Source: Methylocapsa sp. D3K7 (lineage in GTDB: Bacteria; Pseudomonadota; Alphaproteobacteria; Rhizobiales; Beijerinckiaceae). Taken from it: DNA of 64,000 bases. The number at the start of each line of letters is the position of its first letter. The stretch's first letter is position 1. The notes under the pieces were generated by a model that saw nothing but the letters and a program-made list of their open reading frames with translations, was not told the DNA's origin and did not search any database. The stretch spans positions 3,640,501 to 3,704,500 of the forward strand of contig NZ_CP123229.1 in the NCBI RefSeq assembly GCF_029855125.1. The letters are read 5' to 3'. Of this stretch, positions 25,423 through 33,809 are shown piece after piece. Made by a program: the position numbers and the translations under genes.

Positions 25423-27042
25423 GTAAGCGTCCGGACCTTGCACTGATGTTAGGGATTGACAGGGTTTGCGGCTTTCCAGGTCCATGGCAGCAATTTGTCG
25501 AGGTGGTTGATTGGATGTCCATCGACCATGCGCGTGAGAACATCACGCAGTTAGGCATATGGCTCGACTTCGTTCAACTTCGCTGTCTCGATCAACGAAC
25601 AGACGATGGCCCACCAGACACCGCCACCATCGCTGCCCGCGAACAGATGATTCTTGCGCCCGAGGGCCACAGGACGAATCGTGCGTTCGACGGGATTGGT
25701 GTCGAGCTTGATGCGGCCGTCGCGCAGAAAGCGGGTCAGGCCGTCCCATCGGGCAAGCGCGTAGCGCACGGCCTCGGCAAGCGTGCTGCGGCCGGAGATG
25801 TGTGGCAGTTGTTGCTCCAGCCAGATGCGGAATGCATCGACAATCGGCTTCGATCGCGTTTGTCGGGCCACAAGACAATAGGGCGGAGGCCGACCTCGGA
25901 TTTCGGCTTCAATGGCATAAAGTTCGCCGATCCGGCGCAATGCCTCGGCCGCCACGGGCGAGCCCGTGGCTTCGGCGACTTAGTAGAACTTGCGCCTCGT
26001 GTGGGCCCAACAGGCGGCAAGCACGATGTCGCCATTGACGGCCAGTCGCTCAAATCCGGCATAGCCGTCGACATGCAGCACGCCCTTGAAGTGCTCGAGA
26101 TGCGACGCCGGACGCTCGGCCTTTCGGTCAGGTGCAAACAGATAGATAGCCGCAGGGGGCTCGGGTCCCGCCCGCAGTCTCTGCTCGTGTGCGCAGGCCG
26201 AAAGACGTCCGGTCTTCGTGCGTCCACGGCCAGGATCGAGCACCGGGACAGGCGTATCGTCGGCGAAGAGATGATCCGAGGCAAAGACGTTCTTGCACAA
26301 TCTCTCGTGCACGGCTTCAAGCCACCAACAGGTTCCGCCGACCCAACCCGCGAGTGTCGGGCGTTCGATCTCGACGCCATGCCGGGCAAAGATCTGCGAC
26401 TGCCGGTAGAGCGGCGTGTGATCGCAATATTTGCTGATGAGCACCTGGGCGAGGAGTGCCGGCGTTGCGAGCCCGCCAGCAATTGGGCGTTCCGGCGCCG
26501 CTGCCTGTACTACTTTATTGCAGACCCGGCATGCATATTTGGGACGCGTGGTGCGGATTACACGAAGCCTAGCTGGCACTCAATCGAGCATCTCGGATTC
26601 GCTCTCGCCGATCCGATGCATTGTCCCGCCACAGCACGGACAAGCATCGCTTGGAACATCGAGCAAAATCTCTTCACGCGGCAGATAATCAGGCAGCGGC
26701 TTGCGCTTTGACAGCGCGCCTGCGGTCTCTGCAATGCTGATCGGATGGCTCTCCTCAACCTGGCCGATATCGCTTTCAAGGTCGTCAAGAGCGAGCACCA
26801 GCTGGTCATCGTCCAGGCGCTCGGACCGGCGGCCGAACTGTGCCCGTTGAAGCTTCTTGATGATCAGCTTAAGCCGCTCGATCTCACCATCGCGGTGCTC
26901 AACGACAGCTGCCATATCGCGCACAAGATGCGCTTTTGTCCAGGAACGGCGAGGTGCCATCGGAGATCCTCCATGTTACGAAGGAACCCGACATGCTGCG
27001 ATTTTGCACTACCAAAAGTATGTGCAGGAACCGGACGCTTAC
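25423..27042 (-). mobile_element. IS66-family insertion sequence (1.62 kb, tnpC only)
   Basis: The ends are GTAAGCGTCCGGACC (left) and GTAAGCGTCCGGTTCC (right, reverse complement), the characteristic IS66 terminus. The flanking 8-bp target duplication is AGCAACCC at 25415-25422 and 27043-27050. Only a tnpC-type gene is present; the accessory tnpA/tnpB genes of longer IS66 members are absent. The transposase carries nonsense codons, so the copy is probably dead. Confidence 0.88.
25449..26960 (-). pseudogene. IS66-family transposase (tnpC) with three in-frame stop codons
   Basis: All fragments lie in one frame of 504 codons. The N-terminal coiled coil and KLQRAQFGRRSERL are followed by the zinc motif ACPCCGG. 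The central part has RPKYACRVCNKVV, IFARHGVEIERPTLAGW, FADDTPVPVLDPG (catalytic Asp), VDGYAGFERL and CWAHTRRKFY. The C-terminal part has LDTNPVERTIRPVALGRKNHLFAGS (catalytic Glu) and the usual tail HPINHLDKLLPWTWK. Stops occur at 26577-26579 (TGA), 25980-25982 (TAA) and 25551-25553 (TAA), each exactly where the family continues. No frameshift is seen. Confidence 0.88.
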
Positions 27043-27216
27043 AGCAACCCGATTAAGACGGCAAGATAAAAGCCCCAAGGTGCTTGGCGGCCGGACGGGT
27101 AAAAAGCTAAGTAACAACAATGCTCGTGGCAAAGGTACGCATGTCACCATAACCTTGTTGAATGCGGTAATTCGCTGGGAAATTTACGAACTGGACAAAT
27201 TGCGAGTTGGCGCGCT

Positions 27217-27754
27217 GTGAAACGGGATGATGATCTTCGCGTCCAACCGGGCCGCATCCAGAGGGAGCGCAGTCAACGCGCCAAGCCATTCATTGCCCAA
27301 GCCCTCGCCGCCGCCGAAAAGGCCGGCGGGATCTGCCCACGGAGCCTCATCGTCGCGCCAGAACGGCGCGGCGTTGCGAGCCGGCCCCGAAAAGGGAGGC
27401 GCTCGCGCATCGGCCGAGGCCAGGAGGCGGCGGCTTGGCCGAAGCATTCAGCCCCGCAACGCGGCCCCGGCGAGCGGATGCGCCGCGTTGTGGTCAAGGC
27501 GCAGATCGTGCGGTTGAAACGCGGCGGCAAGGCAGCCGACGCCCCCATCTGTGCCATCTGCGACGCGACGGAACGAACCGGGAAGGCGAATGCGGGAGGC
27601 TGCACGGGCCGGAGACCAACACGATGGACGGGCGGGAGCTCGTGGAGCGCGAGCGGAAGGACCGCCATCAATTCCGTTTATCATCACACCCGAAGACAAC
27701 GACCGGCTGTTCGACCCGCGCGGCTTCACCCGCGACGTGACGCGCCGGATGTGA
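27217..27754 (+). pseudogene. Fragmented relaxase N-terminus (TraI/RlxS, DUF3363-type)
   Basis: From GTG 27217 the frame reads DDDLRVQPGRIQ, then RAKPFIAQALAAAEKAGG, SRIGRGQEAA and MRRVVVKAQIVRLKRGGKAA, the usual start of plasmid/ICE relaxases. After a shift near 27543 another frame gives HLCHLRRDGTNREGE and DGRELVERERKDRHQFR. After a second shift near 27675 a third gives FIITPEDNDRLFDPRGFTRDVTRRM, then a stop. In intact relatives this is followed by the DLGTRLDWVAVDHW active region, absent here. It indicates that the island once carried conjugation functions. Confidence 0.75.
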
Positions 27755-27871
27755 GCACCAAAAGCTCGCTCGTGCGACCTTCGATTTCTTTTAGCAGCCA
27801 ATGACCCGCATCGTAGCGCATCGCAGAGTTGGGCCGTTCACCCCTCGAACGTATGTCGCCATCATCGCGGC

Positions 27872-28127
27872 ATGGCCGATCCTCGTCCCTCACGCCGTCG
27901 AATTGTCGCTGAACAAAACAGAAATTGCGATGGCTTTCGCGCGCCGAAACGATATGATTCGGTTCCGGTTGAAGCCGGAAGCGTGGATCACCTTGTCGTC
28001 GATGATTGGCCGGAGGATGTCCCGAGATGATTGGCCGGAGGATGTCCCGATCTTTTCCTCCGAGGTGGATGTGTTGGCGACCTTTCTAGCAAACATGCTC
28101 GACGCGTTTCTCCGGCCTCGGCAATAA
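27872..28127 (+). pseudogene. 76-codon ORF upstream of the recombinase, broken by a 25-bp tandem duplication
   Basis: From ATG 27872 the frame reads MADPRPSRRRIVAEQNRN, then VEAGSVDHLVVDDWPEDVP, and stops at 28028-28030 just inside the second repeat copy. If one 25-bp unit (28001-28025) is removed, the frame continues IFSSEVDVLATFLANMLDAFL to TAA 28125-28127, giving 76 residues. The restored gene ends 15 bases before the recombinase start, so the two were probably co-transcribed. No family recognised. Confidence 0.7.
28001..28050 (+). repeat. Perfect 25-bp tandem duplication
   Basis: The 25-base unit beginning GATGATTGGCCGGAGGATGT and ending CCCGA occurs twice without spacer (28001-28025, 28026-28050). 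Because 25 is not a multiple of three, it shifts the reading frame of the small ORF before the recombinase. Perfect identity implies a recent event. Confidence 0.95.
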
Positions 28128-28142
28128 ATTTGGGAGCTTCTC

Positions 28143-30200
28143 ATGACCGAACCCGTCCGCGCCGCCCTCTATCTTCGGGTCTCGACGACGCGGCAGGCGG
28201 AAGTCGATCTCTCCATTCCGGATCAGCAGGCGCAAACGGTCGCCTATTGCGCAAGGCAGGGCTGGCGCATCGTCGCCGAATATGTCGAGCCGGGCGCCTC
28301 GGCCATGGACGACCATCGGCCGGAATTTCAGCGCATGATCGAACGCGCCTGCGACGACGATCGCCCGATCGACATGATCGTCGTCCACTCCTTCTCGCGC
28401 TTCTTTCGCGACGCCTTCGGCCTCGAAATGTATGTGCGCAAGCTCGCCAAGCACGGCGTGCGGCTCGTCTCGATCACCCAGGAGCTTGGCGACGATCCGG
28501 CGCAGGTGATGATGCGACAGGTCATAGCCCTGTTCGACGAATATCAGAGCCGCGAGAACGCAAAGCATGTCCTGCGGGCGATGAAGGAGAACGCCCGCCA
28601 GGGCTTTTATAATGGCTCGCGACTGCCGCTCGGCTATGCGCTGTCGGAAGTCGAGAAGCGCGGGCATCGAACCAAGAAGAAGCTTGTCATCGATCCCGTC
28701 GAAGCCGAGACGGTGCGGCTGATCTACCGCCTCTACCTCGAAGGCGATGCCGGCAAGGGGCCTTTGGGAATCAAGGAAGTCACCAAGGCTCTCAATAGCC
28801 GCGGGATGAGGACGCGCCTTGGCGCGCGATTTGGCGTCGCCTCGGTCCACAAAATACTGACCAATCCCGTTTATGTCGGCCGCTGGCGCTTCAACCAGCG
28901 TGAGGCCGAGTCCGGCCGGGCCAAAGCCGAAAGCGAAGTCATCGAGATCGCGGTCCCGGCGATCCTGGAGCAAAAAACCTCTGACAAGGTCCAGACGAGT
29001 CTGGCCGCTCGTAATCCCCGCGTTCTGCCGCCGCGCGTCGTGTCGGGGCCAATCCTGCTGACAGGTCTGGCGCACTGTGCGTCTTGCGGCGGGGCGATGA
29101 CCCTACGCACCGGAACGTCGAAAAGTGGCAAGATCCATCGTTATTATACATGCTCCACCGCCGTCCGCGTCGGCAAGACCGGCTGCAAGGGCCGCTCGAT
29201 TGCCATGGCCAAGCTCGATGCGCTGGTCACAACCCATCTCGCCGACCGGCTGCTTGGACCAAGCCGTTTGGCGGGGCTCCTGACCTCGCTTGCCGAAAAA
29301 CGCGCGTCCAGTGACGCAGAGGTCCACGAACGAGCCCGCACGCTACAGGCCGAAATCGCCCAGGCTGACGACAAACTCCGCCGCCTCTACAAAATGGTGG
29401 AGGAGGGCGTCACGGATCTCGACGATGTGCTGGGGAATAGGCTCGCCGTGCTCAAATCCGGGCGCGAACGCGCCCAGGCCGCGCTGGAGCGCATCAAAAT
29501 CCAATCCGCGCCCCAAATCACGCTTGAAGCCGGTCAGATCGAACGATTCGGCTCTTTCATGCGCGAGCGGATTACGGAAGGCGACACCCCATTCCGGAAG
29601 GCCTATCTGCGCTCGATCGTCGAGGCCATCGAGGTTGACGACAAAGTCATCCGCATCCACGGCTCGAAGGCGAGCCTCGAACAGGCCGTCATCGCCGGAG
29701 AACAAATCGGCAAGGGTGTTCGCAGTTTTGTACGCAAATGGCGCGCCCAAGGGGAATCGAACCCCTGTTTTCGCCGTGAAAGGGCGACGTCCTGGACCGC
29801 TAGACGATGGGCGCGGAAATCTGGCCGCTGCGTCCATGTCTACCAGCAGCCGGGCGGACATATAAAGGCGACCGGCCGCCCTGGCAAGTTGGCTCAAGGA
29901 GACGCCATGGACACGCGGGCCTGGGCTGCCGGAGCCATATCAAGCAGCCTCAATTGGACCCGCTCGCGGCCCCCGTATCGATCTACCGCCAAGGTGCCGG
30001 CGAGGTGCACAATCGTGCCCCGCGCCGCAAGAAGAGCCTCTCCGACCGGTGCCGCAGCCGCACGAAACGCAATCCCATCGATTTTGGCGCCATCGCCAGC
30101 CTCCGCACGCAGCCGCAGATGGCCATTGCCCACCGCGGCGACATCGAGGAGGCGATGCGCGGGCAAGGCAAAAACCGGTTCCGGATTGCCGGCGCCATAG
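28143..30200 (+). CDS. Large serine recombinase; frame runs through tRNA-Glu
   Basis: GGGAGCTTCTC precedes the ATG. The resolvase domain has the catalytic serine in ALYLRVSTTRQ (residue ~14), FSRFFRDAFGLEMY and a trailing FDEYQSRENAKHV helix. The recombinase domain contains RLPLGYAL and ILTNPVYVGRWRF (~230-260). A zinc ribbon HCASCGG...YYTCSTAV...GCKG lies near 315-350, followed by a coiled coil. The natural protein probably ends near residue ~532: from KWRAQGESNPCFRRE onward the frame is antisense tRNA-Glu and then antisense recJ. Reading into a tRNA is typical of recombinases whose 3' end abuts their attachment site. The last ~150 residues are not expected to be conserved. Confidence 0.85.
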   Translation: MTEPVRAALYLRVSTTRQAEVDLSIPDQQAQTVAYCARQGWRIVAEYVEPGASAMDDHRPEFQRMIERACDDDRPIDMIVVHSFSRFFRDAFGLEMYVRKLAKHGVRLVSITQELGDDPAQVMMRQVIALFDEYQSRENAKHVLRAMKENARQGFYNGSRLPLGYALSEVEKRGHRTKKKLVIDPVEAETVRLIYRLYLEGDAGKGPLGIKEVTKALNSRGMRTRLGARFGVASVHKILTNPVYVGRWRFNQREAESGRAKAESEVIEIAVPAILEQKTSDKVQTSLAARNPRVLPPRVVSGPILLTGLAHCASCGGAMTLRTGTSKSGKIHRYYTCSTAVRVGKTGCKGRSIAMAKLDALVTTHLADRLLGPSRLAGLLTSLAEKRASSDAEVHERARTLQAEIAQADDKLRRLYKMVEEGVTDLDDVLGNRLAVLKSGRERAQAALERIKIQSAPQITLEAGQIERFGSFMRERITEGDTPFRKAYLRSIVEAIEVDDKVIRIHGSKASLEQAVIAGEQIGKGVRSFVRKWRAQGESNPCFRRERATSWTARRWARKSGRCVHVYQQPGGHIKATGRPGKLAQGDAMDTRAWAAGAISSSLNWTRSRPPYRSTAKVPARCTIVPRAARRASPTGAAAARNAIPSILAPSPASARSRRWPLPTAATSRRRCAGKAKTGSGLPAP
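29739..29814 (-). tRNA. tRNA-Glu (anticodon TTC)
   Basis: On the minus strand the sequence begins GCGCCCATCGTCTAGCGGTC and pairs with TGGGCGC at the 3' end, followed by G and an encoded CCA. The anticodon loop CCTTTCACG gives TTC, and the T-arm is AGGGGTTCGATTCCCCT. Length is 76 including CCA. The serine recombinase reads into its 3' side, and the mobile region lies on that side, so this tRNA is the likely integration target. Confidence 0.95.
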
Positions 30201-31720
30201 GGACCGCCTCGTGCGACGCCGGCGAGCAATTCCGGCTTCGCCGCGGCCGCGCTTAGTGTTGCGTCGATCAACAGGGCTTCATCCGCGCAAGCTGCGGTGA
30301 CCGGTCCGGCAAGGGTGTCTTCAAGAAAAAGTTTGAAATCGGCGAGCCGTTCGCGGGCGATCGTAATTCCTGCCGCCATCGCATGGCCACCCCCCTTGAC
30401 GAGAATGCCCGCCTCGACGGCGGCGCGCACAGCGCGGCCAAGATCGACGCCCGCGATCGAGCGGCCTGATCCGGTGCCCAGGCCGTTGACGGCAAACGCA
30501 ATCGCGAAGGCAGGGCATCGGAATTTTTCTTTAAGGCGCGAGGCGATGAGCCCCACAACACCCGGATGCCAGCCATCGCCCGGCACGACGATGACCGTGG
30601 GCTTCTCCGTTGCCGCGCCGGCCTGCGCCTCCGCCTCGTCAAGCGTAGCGCGTTCCAGCTCCTGACGCTCGCGATTGAGCCGGTCGAGTTCTCCAGCAAT
30701 CGTGCGGGCCTCCACGGGATCGCGCAGCGTCAAGAGCCTGGCGCCGAGCGCGGCGTCCCCGATCCTGCCTCCCGCATTGATGCGCGGACCGATCAGAAAG
30801 CCGAGATGATAGGGGTTGGGCGGCTCCTTCAAGCCCGCAATATCGAAGAGGCTCGTGAGACCCTGCCGCCCTCGTGTATGCATGAGGGCAAGTCCCTTGG
30901 TCACGAAAGCGCGGTTCAAGCCAGTCAAAGACGCGACATCCGCGATCGTCGCGAGGGCCACAAGATCAAGCCCCGCAAGCAGGTCGGGCGGCGGCCGGGC
31001 GGGCGAAAAAAAGCCGCGTTCGCGAAGACTGCGCTGCACCGCCACGAGCGTCATAAAAACCACGCCCGCCGCGCACAGATTGCCAAGGCCGGAAAGATCG
31101 TCCTTCCGGTTTGGGTTAACGACAATCGCGCTTGGCAAAATCTCGGGCGCCTGGTGATGATCGAGCACGATCGGGTCGAGGCCGAGCCTTGCCGCTTCGG
31201 CGAGCGGTACGTGGCTCGCCGTCCCGCAATCCACCGTGATCAAAAGTTTCGCGCCACCTCGCGCGAGGCCTTGGATTGCTTCAATATTTGGGCCATAGCC
31301 CTCGAAAATGCGGTCCGGAATGTAGATCTCGCAAGGCGTGCCGCAGCAGCGGAAATAATCGTACAGCAGGGCCGAGGAGGCGGCGCCATCGACGTCGTAA
31401 TCGCCAAAAATCGCGATCCTATCGCTGCGCTCGATTGCCTCGGCGATACGGCGTGCCGCCGCTTCCATATCCTTCAGGGAAAAAGGCTCGGGCAAGAGCT
31501 TCCGCAAACTCGGGTCGAGATAATCTTGTGCTCCCTCCGGCGTGACGCCGCGACCGGCGAGAACGCGGGACAAAAGGTCGCCGCTTCCATGCAACTGCGC
31601 GATGGCGAGCGCGCGGGCCTCGCCAGTGGCATCGAGACGGCCGCGCCAGGGGCGTCCCAGCACCGAACGCTCGACACCCAAAAATGCCCGCGATGCGGCG
31701 CCAGGCAGTGATTCACTCAT
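29894..31720 (-). CDS. recJ: Single-stranded-DNA-specific exonuclease RecJ
   Basis: A 608-residue 5'-3' exonuclease of recombination and repair. The DHH domain has RIAIFGDYDVDGAASSALL (metal-binding aspartates, residue ~108), ITVDCGT and VLDHHQAPE (residue ~187). NPYHLGFLIGPRINAGGRIGD follows. The DHHA1 domain has VVPGDGWHPGVVGLIASRLKEKF and the VKGGGHAMAAGIT motif. The C-terminal OB fold ends VQLRLLDMAPAAQ. Full length. The predicted recombinase frame overlaps its 3' end in antisense, which supports that overlap being spurious. Confidence 0.97.
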   Translation of the reverse strand: MSESLPGAASRAFLGVERSVLGRPWRGRLDATGEARALAIAQLHGSGDLLSRVLAGRGVTPEGAQDYLDPSLRKLLPEPFSLKDMEAAARRIAEAIERSDRIAIFGDYDVDGAASSALLYDYFRCCGTPCEIYIPDRIFEGYGPNIEAIQGLARGGAKLLITVDCGTASHVPLAEAARLGLDPIVLDHHQAPEILPSAIVVNPNRKDDLSGLGNLCAAGVVFMTLVAVQRSLRERGFFSPARPPPDLLAGLDLVALATIADVASLTGLNRAFVTKGLALMHTRGRQGLTSLFDIAGLKEPPNPYHLGFLIGPRINAGGRIGDAALGARLLTLRDPVEARTIAGELDRLNRERQELERATLDEAEAQAGAATEKPTVIVVPGDGWHPGVVGLIASRLKEKFRCPAFAIAFAVNGLGTGSGRSIAGVDLGRAVRAAVEAGILVKGGGHAMAAGITIARERLADFKLFLEDTLAGPVTAACADEALLIDATLSAAAAKPELLAGVARGGPYGAGNPEPVFALPAHRLLDVAAVGNGHLRLRAEAGDGAKIDGIAFRAAAAPVGEALLAARGTIVHLAGTLAVDRYGGRERVQLRLLDMAPAAQARVSMASP

Positions 31721-31908
31721 GCTTGATGTTAGCTGGTGGGTTCGCTGAATGCGAGGGCGGCTTGCGCCTTGTACATAACTTAAAAGTCGCAGCTCACAGG
31801 GAGTGGGGCGGGGTCTGGCCGGGCCGTGAAAAACCTGCTCCTGGGGAACGTCACGATGATGAAATCATTTAAGTCTTGTTAACGGAAATCCGTGCCGGGA
31901 GGAATGCC

Positions 31909-32742
31909 ATGTTCGACGCAAAAGAACTCCTAAACATGCTCACCGGAGGTCAGCCTCCCACGGGCGCCCAGAACGCCCTTGATGATGCCAGCGCCGCGCT
32001 CGATCGCGGCAAACAAATTGCTTCGGACGCCGCGAATCAAGCGGCCTCCGCGATTTCGGACGCGCTCGGTCAGGTTCAATCGCGCCTGGAGGGGTCGGAG
32101 GCCAGCGAATATGCCGGCAAAGCCAAGGATTTCGTTGATAAAAATCCAGTCGGCACGGTTGCCGCCCTTGGCGGTTTGGCCGCCCTCTTGCTTGGAACCA
32201 AGGGCGGCCGCGCCGCGACCGGAGGAGCTGCCAAACTTGGCGGGCTCGCCACTATCGGCGGCATCGCTTACAAGGCGCTACGCAATTACCAAGAAGGCAA
32301 GCCGCTCATCCAAGGCGTTCCGGGTCTCGAACAATTAACCGCGGCGCCGGAAGGAACCAGCTTCTCCGAACTGGCGCACACCAACGACACGGCTCTCCTT
32401 CTGATCCGGACGATGGTGGCGACGGCGGCGGCAGACGGCGTCGTTGAACCGTCACAACGGGCGGTGATCATTGGCCAATTGAAGGGCTCTGGCCTTAATC
32501 CGGAAGCCGCGAAGTTTCTCGATGCCGAAATTCAGCGTCCGGCGACGGTGAGCGAAATTTCCACCACGGTGGGATCGTCACATGATCTTGCGACACAGGT
32601 CTATGCGGCGGCTCATTTGATCGCGGCGACTCCGCCAGAGAAAGCATTTCTTGACAATCTTGCGAAAGGGCTGGCGCTCGATCCGGCGCTTGTTGCGTAT
32701 ATCAACGCGACGGCAGCTGCCGTGGTGCCGCCCTTGAACTGA
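31909..32742 (+). CDS. DUF533 / TerB-like inner-membrane protein
   Basis: 277 residues from ATG 31909, preceded by GGGAGGAATGCC. The N-terminal half is alanine-rich and helical with a glycine-rich membrane-like patch (VAALGGLAALLLGTKGGRAA). The C-terminal half is a TerB-like helical domain (LIRTMVATAAADGVVEPSQRAVI; DAEIQRPATVSEI; AAHLIAATPPEKAFLDNLAKGLALDPALVAYI). This layout matches the DUF533 (YebE-like) family. Biochemical role unknown; family members are envelope-stress associated in other bacteria. Confidence 0.85.
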   Translation: MFDAKELLNMLTGGQPPTGAQNALDDASAALDRGKQIASDAANQAASAISDALGQVQSRLEGSEASEYAGKAKDFVDKNPVGTVAALGGLAALLLGTKGGRAATGGAAKLGGLATIGGIAYKALRNYQEGKPLIQGVPGLEQLTAAPEGTSFSELAHTNDTALLLIRTMVATAAADGVVEPSQRAVIIGQLKGSGLNPEAAKFLDAEIQRPATVSEISTTVGSSHDLATQVYAAAHLIAATPPEKAFLDNLAKGLALDPALVAYINATAAAVVPPLN

Positions 32743-32879
32743 TCCAACGCTGTGGAAAACCAGTGTCAATTTTACCACAGGGCGGGGCCTTTCTCCTTGT
32801 TTTGGGCATACCCAACTTGCACGAGCCTCGCTCCAAGGTTTTTATGGAAGTGAAAAATGATCACTTGGAGGGACGCCGC

Positions 32880-33761
32880 GTGAATATCCCCACCATTTCG
32901 CAATTCGTAGAGAGGTGCATTCACTGTGTCACGCACCAAGGCGGGAAATTGCTGGCGGGCGTTTTCATTTCCGCTACCCTTGCGGTGATATGTGGGCCCG
33001 TCCGCGCCGCCGATGAGCCATCTGGAGCGGTGTCACCCATTTTTGAGCCCCCGCCGCCCGCCGCATTCCGTTGGACCGGATTTTACGTGGGCCTCAATGT
33101 TGGCGGCGGTATTGATCATTTTGCCTTTCCCTACGCGATCAACGTGCCGGGGCCGAACGGTTATACGCAAGGAAGGGATGGTATCACCGCTGGCGGACCC
33201 GTCGGCGGTATCCAGGCTGGATATAATTATGAGCTTCCGTTTTGGCACCTTGTCGCTGGTATCGAAATCGATGTCGAGGCTGCTGGCATAGAGGGTCAGA
33301 CAAGGGTTAATGGCGCACTCGGCTCCGGCCTTCCGGTGTCAGCGACCTTCGGTTCCAAATTCGAAGATTTTGGCACCGGCCGGCTGCGCCTTGGTTATGC
33401 GTGGGGCCGGTTGATGCCCTATGTGACGGCGGGTTTCACCTTCGCGACGACAGAAACCTTTTATGACGTCGTGGCACCCGGCTTCGCGGCCACCGGATCC
33501 AGCACCTCAACGCGTTCTGGCATTTTCCCCCACGTCGGGGTGGGCGGCATCGGCGTCGAATATGCCATCGCCCCAAATTTCACTGTCAAGGCGGAGTATC
33601 TCTACGAATTTATCAATGCTCGGCCGGTCGTGTTTAGTCCGGCACCTTCAGCAGTGGTTCTGTTCAACACGCGGACGATGTATCATATCGGCCGGGTCGG
33701 CTTGAACTATAAATTCGACTGGCTTTCGCCGCCCGCGAGCGCCGTTGTGGCTAAATACTGA
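32880..33761 (+). CDS. Omp25/Omp31-type outer-membrane beta-barrel protein
   Basis: 293 residues. GTG 32880 is chosen because GGAGGG lies seven bases upstream and it places a signal peptide (KLLAGVFISATLAVICGPVRAA) near the start; an upstream in-frame ATG at 32845 is possible. The mature protein opens with a proline-rich linker, then FRWTGFYVGLNVGGGID, GGIQAGYNYELPFW, VAGIEIDVEAAG, TGRLRLGYAWGRLMPYVTAGFTFA and a terminal RVGLNYKFDWLS. These are standard strands of the small eight-stranded barrel proteins abundant in Rhizobiales. Probably structural or adhesive. Confidence 0.87.
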   Translation: MNIPTISQFVERCIHCVTHQGGKLLAGVFISATLAVICGPVRAADEPSGAVSPIFEPPPPAAFRWTGFYVGLNVGGGIDHFAFPYAINVPGPNGYTQGRDGITAGGPVGGIQAGYNYELPFWHLVAGIEIDVEAAGIEGQTRVNGALGSGLPVSATFGSKFEDFGTGRLRLGYAWGRLMPYVTAGFTFATTETFYDVVAPGFAATGSSTSTRSGIFPHVGVGGIGVEYAIAPNFTVKAEYLYEFINARPVVFSPAPSAVVLFNTRTMYHIGRVGLNYKFDWLSPPASAVVAKY

Positions 33762-33809
33762 GATTATAATTTGCTATGACGAGGCCAGGACAGCGCGGGC
33801 TGGCATCAT

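Noticed and set aside
25392..26711. 439-residue plus-strand ORF across the IS66 element
   Set aside because: Antisense to the tnpC frame, which matches the IS66 family on both sides of its stops.
29740..30200. C-terminal extension of the serine recombinase as a new domain
   Set aside because: This part of the frame is antisense tRNA-Glu and antisense recJ; its unusual composition is explained by that.
30566..31711. 381-residue plus-strand ORF opposite recJ
   Set aside because: Antisense to the conserved DHH and DHHA1 domains; no motif or start signal.
31840..31885. GGAAC-containing sequence upstream of the DUF533 gene as an EcfG-type promoter
   Set aside because: GGAAC is present but no CGTT-like -10 element occurs at the required spacing.
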